Shown: positions 31,985 to 39,655 of the stretch, piece by piece
Layout: every line of letters starts with the position of its first letter
How positions within the stretch are numbered: position 1 is the first letter of the stretch
From: Ruminococcus sp.
Lineage (GTDB): Bacteria > Bacillota > Clostridia > Lachnospirales > Lachnospiraceae
Assembly: GCA_020024635.1 (NCBI GenBank)
Contig: JAHHTL010000018.1
Coordinates: 1 to 44,346, forward strand
Direction: 5' to 3'
DNA length: 44,346 nt
Notes under the pieces: generated by a model
Told to the model about the DNA's origin: nothing
Database searches by the model: none
Seen by the model: the letters and a program-made list of their open reading frames with translations, nothing else
Position numbers and translations under genes: made by a program

Positions 31985-33262
31985 TTATGAAGTACCTGTA
32001 GGTGTATCTTTTTTCTCCGATATCACCACTTTCACTTTTGGCTGTTCCACTAATGTAACACCAGATGCTTCTCCTAAGTCCACATTAACTGCAACTTCGT
32101 ATGATCCCGGTTTCGTAATTTCTTTTAAATCTATCGAAACGGCATTAACAATGTTAATGGCATCCAAATGTTCTTGCATTCCTCTAAACTGAAGTCCTAT
32201 ATCTGATACCGATTCAAAAGATGCTATCAACCCATCTTGTAAATTCTTAATTTGAATAGATTCTGGCTGAAATTCAATTGTTCGTAGTCCTTCTTGCTCA
32301 ATAAAAATTGTGACAACTGCACTATTAATTGTCTTATCCATGAGCCTTACCCCTTCTGGAAGAAAGGCTGAAATATTGATTGCTTTTTCTGTTTTTTCCG
32401 TTAATCCTGTAATATCAAGTTCAGATCCTGGTATCACGATTTCAGAAATATTATCTAACACTTCTTTTGTACCACAGACCTGTATTTTCTCAGGTTCATA
32501 TGTAATTTTGCTTACAGCATATCCTTCTTCTGGTTGACTGTCTAATTCAAAGCGTACTCCCACACTTTTTGTATTTAAAACGGTCACATTGACTGTGATT
32601 CCTTCCTCTCCCACATTATCTGTAAGCTGATTTCGATCAATTGGATTTCCATGACTATCATAATATACCAGTTCTGCCGGTATTTCTCCACTCTTTGATA
32701 GACCTGAAACATCTACTTTTGCCACAACCATGTCGATATTTTCAATGAGCGACTCTGCTCCTTTTGCTTCCACTTTTTCTGGATTTGCAACCAAACTATC
32801 TTGATCAATAACGTAACCATCTCTTGGTGTCCCAATATCCATCACAGTTAGTGGAAACACTTTCTTTTTACGTTCTTCTATCTTGACATGAAGATTCCCT
32901 GGAAACGTTTCTGCTGTATAATGTCCTTCATATCCTGGTATAACAATCTTAATTGGCACAAGTGAGTTCAATTGCATTTCCTGCATATCTGCAATAGCAT
33001 TAATTTTATCCGCTGTTATTTTAGAAAGGACTTTTCTCTTTGCCTTTACAATTACTGTAACTGTTTGTGTATCATCCACTACTTTATATATTTTTCCTTG
33101 TTGTGTTACAATTTCCGGATTTTGAACTGAAACCGAGACTCCTCGAAAAGTGGCAACCTCTATTGGCTCATCAATATTTACAACAACAACCCATAAAAAG
33201 AATGCAATAATCAGAGCAGAAATTTTTAAGCCTAAATTTGCAGTCAAACTATACTTCTTCAT
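31985..33262 (-). CDS. cdaR: CdaR, YbbR-domain regulator of the diadenylate cyclase
   Basis: This 425-residue protein has an N-terminal membrane helix (residues 9-30, LGLKISALIIAFFLWVVVVN) followed by about four YbbR repeats outside the membrane. The repeats are visible as recurring V.G....L..I..V...vDvsgl patterns, for example VEAKGAESLIENIDMVVAKVDVSGL and IQVCGTKEVLDNISEIVIPGSELDITGL. CdaR controls CdaA in other Firmicutes. The ATG at 33262 follows AAGGAAGGGG; an earlier in-frame start at 33289 lacks one. It overlaps the end of cdaA by 14 bases, so the two are translationally coupled. glmM, the usual third gene, is absent. Confidence 0.93.
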   Translation of the reverse strand: MKKYSLTANLGLKISALIIAFFLWVVVVNIDEPIEVATFRGVSVSVQNPEIVTQQGKIYKVVDDTQTVTVIVKAKRKVLSKITADKINAIADMQEMQLNSLVPIKIVIPGYEGHYTAETFPGNLHVKIEERKKKVFPLTVMDIGTPRDGYVIDQDSLVANPEKVEAKGAESLIENIDMVVAKVDVSGLSKSGEIPAELVYYDSHGNPIDRNQLTDNVGEEGITVNVTVLNTKSVGVRFELDSQPEEGYAVSKITYEPEKIQVCGTKEVLDNISEIVIPGSELDITGLTEKTEKAINISAFLPEGVRLMDKTINSAVVTIFIEQEGLRTIEFQPESIQIKNLQDGLIASFESVSDIGLQFRGMQEHLDAINIVNAVSIDLKEITKPGSYEVAVNVDLGEASGVTLVEQPKVKVVISEKKDTPTGTS

Positions 33263-34121
33263 TCTGACCCCTTCCTTTCCGAAATGCAAATCTTTTTTTC
33301 TCTGTCTTTCTTTGTTGAATATTAGACAACTCTTCCTTCAATTTCTCTGGAGTAACGCCTCTTGTAAGTGCTCCGCCTCTGGCAATCGAAACCTGACCTG
33401 TTTCCTCTGAAACTGCAATCACAAGTGCATCACACACCTCGCTCATACCCAATGCTGCACGATGTCTTGTGCCTAGTTCTTTACTAATCTGCATATTATC
33501 TGAAAGTGGCAAATAACATGTTGCTGACGTAATTCGATCTCCACGGACAATGACCGCTCCATCATGAAGCGGTGTATTGTGTTCAAATATATTTAGAAGC
33601 ACTTGTGATGAAACTTTACAATCAAGAGCAATCCCTGTCATTTCATATTCTGTTAAATGAATCGCCTGCTCAACAACAATCAACGCTCCCGTACAGACTC
33701 TTCCCATGTCAAAGCATGCTCTCACTATACTATCAATCGTTTCATCAGAAAATCTTTGATTTTCCTTGTTTCGATCAAAAGGGTTAATATTACTTAATAT
33801 GTTTTTTTCTCCCAACTTTTCAAGTGCACGCCTAAGTTCCGGTTGGAACACAACAATCGTGGCAATTGCAAGTACATTGATGGACTTACTTGCAATAAAC
33901 AAAATTGTATGCATTCGAAAGATTGACGCAACAAGAATAAACACCCCCAATACGATCAAACCTTTTAACAGCATCCAGGCTTTCGTATTTTTTATCCATA
34001 GCATAATTTCATATACAATCAAAGCAACAATCAGAATTTCAATGACATCTGTAAAATGTATGGTCGGAATATACTTATCTGTAATATAATCCTCAAAAAA
34101 CATTTGCATCCATTGTCTCAT
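33249..34121 (-). CDS. cdaA: Membrane diadenylate cyclase CdaA
   Basis: This 290-residue enzyme makes c-di-AMP from two ATP. Three membrane helices fill the first 100 residues, followed by the DAC domain with both catalytic motifs: NTPLHDGAVIV (DGA) near residue 185 and GTRHRAALGMSE (RHR) near 217. Both are intact. c-di-AMP controls potassium and osmolyte uptake and cell-wall balance. AGGAGGTGG lies before the ATG. Two unrecognised membrane proteins precede it and cdaR overlaps its end. Confidence 0.97.
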   Translation of the reverse strand: MRQWMQMFFEDYITDKYIPTIHFTDVIEILIVALIVYEIMLWIKNTKAWMLLKGLIVLGVFILVASIFRMHTILFIASKSINVLAIATIVVFQPELRRALEKLGEKNILSNINPFDRNKENQRFSDETIDSIVRACFDMGRVCTGALIVVEQAIHLTEYEMTGIALDCKVSSQVLLNIFEHNTPLHDGAVIVRGDRITSATCYLPLSDNMQISKELGTRHRAALGMSEVCDALVIAVSEETGQVSIARGGALTRGVTPEKLKEELSNIQQRKTEKKRFAFRKGRGQNEEV

Positions 34122-34150
34122 TCTGCCACCTCCTGTCTCTTTCTTGTACT

Positions 34151-35236
34151 TTACTCTTGTATTTGATCTTCTAAAATTTTACTTACCTCATCAGACTCTA
34201 TGATCATGGTAGCCTTTTCTTCCACATTAGTTTCTTCTTCCATACTGACTTCTTCCATCTCTTTATTTTTTTCAAATTCTATGGCTTCATTTTCTTTATC
34301 ATCTATCTCTTTTCGTTCATTGATATGTTTTACACTTACTTTTGGAACCGCAACCCCTAATTTAGGGACTGCTTTTACATAATAATAATATTCATCGTCT
34401 TCAAACTGAAGCGTTTCTGTCTGTGCATAATCAACTGCAAAGAAAAGAATCTCCAAGATCAATCCTGTCAATATTGCAGCAACGCCGCCTAGCACCATTG
34501 AAATGTAAGATATTTTTGTATTCAGTCCGATATTTCCTGCTGTACCTATGATTACAGCTGTAGCTGCTCCAAAAGCAGATGCCAACTTCCAAGAGTGGGC
34601 AACAGAACTTTTATGAATCGCATAAACAACCAATAAACCAACTACCATGGCAACGACCATAACCCACATTTCTTTGTTTGACATCATTTGTTGAAAATAA
34701 ATCATAATGCTTTCGGTAATTTCGTGCCCCTCTCCCCCTTTATAAGCAGATGCATTCATCTTAATAAAGTTAAGCATATAATAAATAATCGTTCCAAAAG
34801 CAACTGGAATTACCCCTGTTGAATACCCTAAAAGTCCAAATGCAATGGAAATCACAAATGGGACTTTTAATGCAAACGCAACCGGTGTTAACAAAATCAA
34901 CCAACTCATCTTTGGCGTAAACCGAAAATAAACGATATACATTATCAAAAAAATAGCAAACATCACTACCGCCAAAGGAAGGGCGAGCGCATATAGATGT
35001 ATCAAAATAAGACTGGATGCGCAAAGCAACATAATCGTTAACGGTAAAAAAGTACACAATGCTGCAAGTGCAATTGTATATGGTATAGTGGCATACTGCT
35101 TTATGAAACCAACATTCGTATTAATAAACCCAAATACAAATAATCCCATCATAAATTGCGTTGCCCATATAATGATTTTCGAATGTTTTGCATAGATATT
35201 CTGTAGTTGTTCCTTCCAAACAAGTATCGTACTCAT
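34151..35236 (-). CDS. Polytopic membrane protein of unknown function next to cdaA
   Basis: I do not recognise the family. The 361-residue protein has about eight to ten membrane helices in the first 260 residues. A motif QFEDDEYYYYVKAVPKLGV at the membrane exit leads into an acidic, helical cytoplasmic tail of about 100 residues. No transporter or enzyme motif is evident. Its ATG is three bases after the stop of the small two-helix protein, and cdaA starts 29 bases after its own stop. The order two membrane proteins-cdaA-cdaR suggests a role in c-di-AMP synthesis or response, or in the cell envelope; this is inference from position only. Confidence 0.8.
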   Translation of the reverse strand: MSTILVWKEQLQNIYAKHSKIIIWATQFMMGLFVFGFINTNVGFIKQYATIPYTIALAALCTFLPLTIMLLCASSLILIHLYALALPLAVVMFAIFLIMYIVYFRFTPKMSWLILLTPVAFALKVPFVISIAFGLLGYSTGVIPVAFGTIIYYMLNFIKMNASAYKGGEGHEITESIMIYFQQMMSNKEMWVMVVAMVVGLLVVYAIHKSSVAHSWKLASAFGAATAVIIGTAGNIGLNTKISYISMVLGGVAAILTGLILEILFFAVDYAQTETLQFEDDEYYYYVKAVPKLGVAVPKVSVKHINERKEIDDKENEAIEFEKNKEMEEVSMEEETNVEEKATMIIESDEVSKILEDQIQE

Positions 35237-35239
35237 ATT

Positions 35240-35635
35240 CTATCTCTTCTCCTTCATATAACTCTTTCTCAAAAGAGACAATTCCTTATAATATCTTTTC
35301 ATGCGACGATGTGCAGCATCATATCTATTTTCAAAAAAGCTAGCTGAATATACACAATACGTGACAAAGATAAGAACGTATGTAACAACGATGATCGCAC
35401 CGATATAAAAGAGTCGTTTTGCCGTCAAATTCTGAAGAAATAAATCTGGTGTTAAAAAAAACAAAAGACCTAAAACAATCGCAAACCCTATCGTAATCCA
35501 AATAGCAGTAATCCATGTGTTAAAGCTAACATAATCCTTCTTATAATACCCTACAATTTTTAAATCTTCTTTGGCTTTTGTATTTTCATATTTTGCCATT
35601 TTTGTCATTAATCTAATTCGATCTTTATCTATCAT
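35240..35635 (-). CDS. Small two-helix membrane protein of unknown function
   Basis: This 131-residue protein has a basic cytoplasmic start (MIDKDRIRLMTKMAKYENTKAKEDLK), two membrane helices (about 40-62 and 76-97), and a basic C-terminal helix (YDAAHRRMKRYYKELSLLRKSYMKEKR) that should also be inside. No family is recognised. The frame is open back to 35680, but GAGGTG six bases before the ATG at 35635 decides the start. The polytopic membrane protein begins three bases after its stop, so the two are almost certainly made together and could form a complex. Confidence 0.78.
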   Translation of the reverse strand: MIDKDRIRLMTKMAKYENTKAKEDLKIVGYYKKDYVSFNTWITAIWITIGFAIVLGLLFFLTPDLFLQNLTAKRLFYIGAIIVVTYVLIFVTYCVYSASFFENRYDAAHRRMKRYYKELSLLRKSYMKEKR

Positions 35636-35687
35636 AGTTATCACCTCAAAGATTCTATTCCAATAAATATACTTAAGCATTGCTCTC

Positions 35688-35718
35688 AGTATAACATATC
35701 CTTATCTTTTTTGTCCAA
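35688..35718 (-). promoter_or_regulatory. Internal extended -10 promoter for the cdaA sub-operon
   Basis: TGTTATACT on the minus strand is an extended -10 (TATACT 35688-35693, TG two bases upstream). A weak -35 (TTGGAC, 35713-35718) lies 19 bases upstream, inside the end of comF. It would let the membrane genes, cdaA and cdaR be read separately from the repair genes. Confidence 0.5.
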
Positions 35719-36364
35719 TGCTTATAGTTAAAAAATACACCTTCTCGGCTCCATTTTCTTTTAATATCTTTGCTATTGTATGAATGGTACTCCCTGTTGT
35801 GTAGATATCATCAACAATCAAAATTTTTTTCATCGGTTTATAGTCGGGTAAGATTTCAAATGCTTCTTTTAAATTTTCCACCCGATTGATACGATCTAAG
35901 TTCTTCTGAGGGGTTGTATTATGTATCCTTACAACCGCTTTTTTATTTACTGGTAATCCCAGAATTTTACCGAGTTCATCCACTACGATCTCTGTTTGAT
36001 TATATCCTCTTTTTCTTCTTCTTTTTTTATGGATGGGAACAGGAATAATTTCTTGTATCTCCCACCTCTTTATTTGATCCATGTAAAGAGTTCCCATCTC
36101 TCTTGCAAATATTTTTCCGTAATTTCTTTTATTTTTGTATTTAAATTGATAAATCGACTTGGCAACTGCCCCCTTATGGACCCATACACTTTTTCCTTGG
36201 TCATATGACAGGTTATGTTTTTCACAGTCCGGACAGTATTCCTTCTCTGCTTCTAACACTGGCTTTCCACACTTCATACAGCAAGGTTCTTCCACATAGG
36301 TGATTTTTTCTTTACACCTTGCACAAATTCCCTGAGGTTCAATCTTTCCACAAAAAGGACACAC
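35702..36364 (-). CDS. comF: ComF family phosphoribosyltransferase-like protein
   Basis: This 220-residue protein belongs to the ComF/GntX group. N-terminal zinc-finger cysteines come first (CPFCGKIEPQGICARC and CCMKCGKP...CPDC). The phosphoribosyltransferase region includes VPIHKKRRRKRGYNQTE and the PRPP motif KKILIVDDIYTTGSTI near residue 180. ComF helps single-stranded DNA import in transformable species. The reading frame is open upstream of GTG 36364 and encodes TRILDLLYPPVCPFCG, the usual family N-terminus, but no ATG, GTG or TTG is found there. The true start is uncertain; ATT at 36388 is one option. The gene overlaps or abuts the end of recD2. Confidence 0.85.
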   Translation of the reverse strand: MCPFCGKIEPQGICARCKEKITYVEEPCCMKCGKPVLEAEKEYCPDCEKHNLSYDQGKSVWVHKGAVAKSIYQFKYKNKRNYGKIFAREMGTLYMDQIKRWEIQEIIPVPIHKKRRRKRGYNQTEIVVDELGKILGLPVNKKAVVRIHNTTPQKNLDRINRVENLKEAFEILPDYKPMKKILIVDDIYTTGSTIHTIAKILKENGAEKVYFLTISIGQKR

Positions 36365-36381
36365 CGGCGGATAGAGTAAAT

Positions 36382-38592
36382 CTAAAATTCTCGTATACGC
36401 TCTGCTAAACTTGTGTACCGATTTTGTTCGTTTTTGTTTTGTATCATCTCTTGAAATGTCGTTTCACTCCCTATAATTGTAAGACATTTTTTTGCTCTTG
36501 TAACGGCTGTATACAATAAGTTTCTATTGTATAGCATTTTAGGACCTGGAAGTAGCGGAATCAGAACCGCTGGATATTCACTCCCTTGAGACTTGTGCAC
36601 GGTAATCGCATATGCTAGTTCCAATTCATCCAACAGATCCTGTGTATATTTCACTTTTCGTTTTTCATCAAACTCTACTTCTACTGTGTCGTCGTATGTA
36701 TGAATGGCGATAATAATTCCAGTATCCCCATTAAAAACACCTTTTCCTGCGTCCACGGTCAATCCAAACTTTGTGCAAACCTCCCACTCTAGTTGGTAAT
36801 TATTCTTAATCTGCATTACTTTGTCACCAACCCGAAATATTTTATCTCCGACTTCTTTCTCTGCCTTTCCTTTTTCTGGAGGATTTAAATATTGCTGCAG
36901 AACAATATTCAGTCGATCCACTCCAAGAAGCCCTTTCCTGGTAGGTGTCATAACTTGTATATCCAAAGGAGTAGCATTCACATATTTGGGAAGATTTTTT
37001 CGAATCAGCATAATCATGACACCAATAATCACATTGGCATCGTCTCGTTTTAGAAAAAAGAAGTCTTTGCTTTTATTATTCAATACAACGGGCTGTCCTG
37101 CATTGATTTTATGAGCATTTACTACAATATCACTTTCTCCAGCCTGCCGAAAAATTTTTGTCAATGTTACCACAGGAAATTTTTTAGATGCAATAATATC
37201 TTTCAACACACTTCCTGGTCCCACGGATGGAAGTTGATTCACATCCCCTACTAAAATCAATCTTGTTCCTTCTATAACCGCAGATAACAAAGAATGCATA
37301 AGCGAAACATCCACCATGGACATTTCATCAATAATAATCACATCTGTCTCTAATGGATTTTGATGATTTCGCAAAAATCCATTCACATTTCCTTCTTCTT
37401 CTGGATTTCCGCTCACTTCCAAAAGTCGATGAATCGTCTGAGCTTCATAGCCTGTAGCTTCGGACATTCTTTTTGCCGCTCTACCAGTAGGTGCAGCCAA
37501 AAGAACACTCATCCCCTCACTTTCAAAAAATTGAATCATCGTATTAATGGTGGTCGTTTTTCCTGTTCCTGGACCTCCAGTTAAAACAAGGAGCCCATGC
37601 TTTATGGATTCAATCACCGCACGATGCTGCATTGGGTCTAAGCTGATTTTTTCTTTTTCTTCCACCTTTTTTAAACGTTTTTCCATCAGATCTTCTGGCA
37701 TTTCGCAATCAATATTTAGATCATGAAGCATCCGAGCTATGTTCAATTCCAAATAGTAAAAATGTGACAGATATACTCTTTTCCCTTCTTCTGAATCTTT
37801 GCATACCACCTTATGTTCCATGCAAAGGTCCATAATATAAGCATCCATATTTTGAATTTCCACTCCCAAAAGCATAGATGCTCTTCGCAAAAGAATCTCT
37901 TGTGGCAGATACACATGGCCTTCTGACAAGGACTGGGATAAGGTGTAGAAAATGCCACTTTTGATTCGAAAATCAGAATCAGAATGAATGCCGATCCTTG
38001 TTGCTATCTCGTCCGCAGTTTTAAACCCAATGCCTTCAATATTATCTGCAAGTTGGTATGGATTTTCTTCCAGCACTTTATAGAGTTTGGTTCCATAATA
38101 TTTATAAATTTTTACAGCAAGCGCCGTTGTAATCCCGTATTTTTGTAAATAAATCATGGCCTTGCGCATATCTTTTTTATTTTCTACTTGTTCAGCAATT
38201 TCACATGCCTTTCGCTCACTAATTCCTTTGATTTCCGCCAACCTCTCTGGCTCCTCTTCAATGATTCGGAAGGTGTCTTTTCCAAATTTTTTTACAATCC
38301 TTCCCGCAAGTGCTGCTCCTACTCCTTTAATTGCTCCCGATCCAAGATAGCGTTCTATGGAAATTTGATCTTCAGGGGCTTTCACCTTATGATTGTAAAT
38401 TTTAAGTTGATTTCCGTAAACCGTATGATTTACATATTCCCCTTCCACTTCCATAAACTCCCCTTCACTAATATAGTGAAAGGTCCCTACACATGTTACT
38501 TCCCCTTCCTCACACTCTATCTGAAAAACGGTATATCCATTTTCTTCATTTCGAAATACGATGTGTTCCACGTATCCTGTAATTTTCTCCAA
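36382..38592 (-). CDS. recD2: RecD2 (RecD-like) DNA helicase
   Basis: A 736-residue SF1B 5'-3' helicase without RecBC partners. The N-terminal OB-like region (GYVEHIVFRNEENGYTVFQIE) and helix-hairpin-helix segments (AIKGVGAALAGRI, IKGISERKACEIA, IEGIGFKTADEIA) are typical of RecD2. The motor shows Walker A LTGGPGTGKTTTI near residue 343, IIIDEMSMVD as motif II and AITVHKSQGSEYPAV near the end as motif VI. RecD2 protects against replication stress. The start is TTG at 38592 with AGGAGG five bases upstream. It follows mreB by 33 bases. Confidence 0.97.
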   Translation of the reverse strand: MEKITGYVEHIVFRNEENGYTVFQIECEEGEVTCVGTFHYISEGEFMEVEGEYVNHTVYGNQLKIYNHKVKAPEDQISIERYLGSGAIKGVGAALAGRIVKKFGKDTFRIIEEEPERLAEIKGISERKACEIAEQVENKKDMRKAMIYLQKYGITTALAVKIYKYYGTKLYKVLEENPYQLADNIEGIGFKTADEIATRIGIHSDSDFRIKSGIFYTLSQSLSEGHVYLPQEILLRRASMLLGVEIQNMDAYIMDLCMEHKVVCKDSEEGKRVYLSHFYYLELNIARMLHDLNIDCEMPEDLMEKRLKKVEEKEKISLDPMQHRAVIESIKHGLLVLTGGPGTGKTTTINTMIQFFESEGMSVLLAAPTGRAAKRMSEATGYEAQTIHRLLEVSGNPEEEGNVNGFLRNHQNPLETDVIIIDEMSMVDVSLMHSLLSAVIEGTRLILVGDVNQLPSVGPGSVLKDIIASKKFPVVTLTKIFRQAGESDIVVNAHKINAGQPVVLNNKSKDFFFLKRDDANVIIGVMIMLIRKNLPKYVNATPLDIQVMTPTRKGLLGVDRLNIVLQQYLNPPEKGKAEKEVGDKIFRVGDKVMQIKNNYQLEWEVCTKFGLTVDAGKGVFNGDTGIIIAIHTYDDTVEVEFDEKRKVKYTQDLLDELELAYAITVHKSQGSEYPAVLIPLLPGPKMLYNRNLLYTAVTRAKKCLTIIGSETTFQEMIQNKNEQNRYTSLAERIREF

Positions 38593-38625
38593 TGTATCCT
38601 CCTGCGCTATTCATTGCTGTCTGAT

Positions 38626-39615
38626 CTAATATTCAAAATTTCCACTCATAAATTCTACAAATTGTCCAGTTCCTATTGCAACCACTTTCATGGGGTCTTC
38701 TGCAGTCATAGTATGAATCCCCGTTTTGTCCTGAATAAGCTGTTCAATTCCACAAAGCATAGAACCGCCTCCTGTCAGTATAATTCCTCGATCAAGAATG
38801 TCTGCGGACAATTCCGGTGGGGTTTGTTCTAAGACAGAGATGACTGCCTCAACAATCTGTCCCGTTGCCTCTTGCAGCGCTTCTTCTGTTTCAGATGATG
38901 TGACAATAACGGTCTTTGGAAGTCCTGTAACCAGATTTCTTCCTTTGACTTCCAATTTCTTTTCTTCCTCCAAATGATAGGTCGCCCCAACCTTAATTTT
39001 TATATCTTCTGCTGTTCTCTCTCCAATTAACAGATTATGCTTTTTCCTCATATAACGCACAATCGCTTCATCAAAATCATCCCCTGCTACTTTTATAGAA
39101 GTGTGTACCACCGTTCCACCAAGGGAAATCACAGCAATATCCGATGTTCCACCACCAATATCTACAATCATATTACCACAAGGTTTTGAGATATCAATCC
39201 CTGCCCCAATGGCTGCAGCAACAGGTTCTTCAATTAAGTGGACTTCTCTTCCTCCAGCCGCATATCCTGCTTCTTCTACCGCTTTTTTTTCCACCTCTGT
39301 TACCCCACTTGGTACACAGATGCTAATTCTCGGTTTTTGAAACATTCGCCTTCCCATGGCTTTGTGCACAAAATATTTTATCATTTTTTCGGTAACCGTA
39401 TAATCCGATATTACCCCTTTTCGGAGTGGCCGCACCGCAATAATATTCCCTGGTGTTCTTCCAAGCATCTGACAAGCCTCTTCCCCAATGGCCTTGATAA
39501 TATTGGTGTTTCTGTCATAGGCTACAACAGAGGGTTCTTTTAATACAACCCCTTTTCCTTCCACATAAACAAGAACGCTGGCAGTCCCCAAATCTATTCC
39601 GATATCCAAAGACAT
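38626..39615 (-). CDS. mreB: MreB-family rod-shape actin homologue
   Basis: This 329-residue cytoplasmic actin homologue directs cell-wall elongation with RodA/PBP2-type enzymes. ATP-binding motifs are intact: IGIDLGTASVLVYV (phosphate 1), MIVDIGGGTSDIAVIS (phosphate 2) and ILTGGGSMLCGIEQL (adenosine). The family marker EEPVAAAIGAG is present. Bacillus has three paralogues (MreB, Mbl, MreBH); the sequence alone does not tell which this is. mreC and mreD are not next to it, which points to a stand-alone Mbl-type copy. It lies between uvrA and recD2. Confidence 0.93.
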   Translation of the reverse strand: MSLDIGIDLGTASVLVYVEGKGVVLKEPSVVAYDRNTNIIKAIGEEACQMLGRTPGNIIAVRPLRKGVISDYTVTEKMIKYFVHKAMGRRMFQKPRISICVPSGVTEVEKKAVEEAGYAAGGREVHLIEEPVAAAIGAGIDISKPCGNMIVDIGGGTSDIAVISLGGTVVHTSIKVAGDDFDEAIVRYMRKKHNLLIGERTAEDIKIKVGATYHLEEEKKLEVKGRNLVTGLPKTVIVTSSETEEALQEATGQIVEAVISVLEQTPPELSADILDRGIILTGGGSMLCGIEQLIQDKTGIHTMTAEDPMKVVAIGTGQFVEFMSGNFEY

Positions 39616-39655
39616 ATTTGAATCTCCCTTCTTAACCCCTTACAGTATTTTTTAC

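Noticed and set aside
31671..32192. Plus-strand open frame of 173 codons
   Set aside because: Antisense to HPr and cdaR, both clear genes; hydrophobic composition is an artefact of the opposite strand.
38188..38832. Plus-strand open frame of 214 codons
   Set aside because: It is antisense to the ends of recD2 and mreB, is rich in Phe, Ser and Cys as expected for a shadow of coding sequence, and has no ribosome site.
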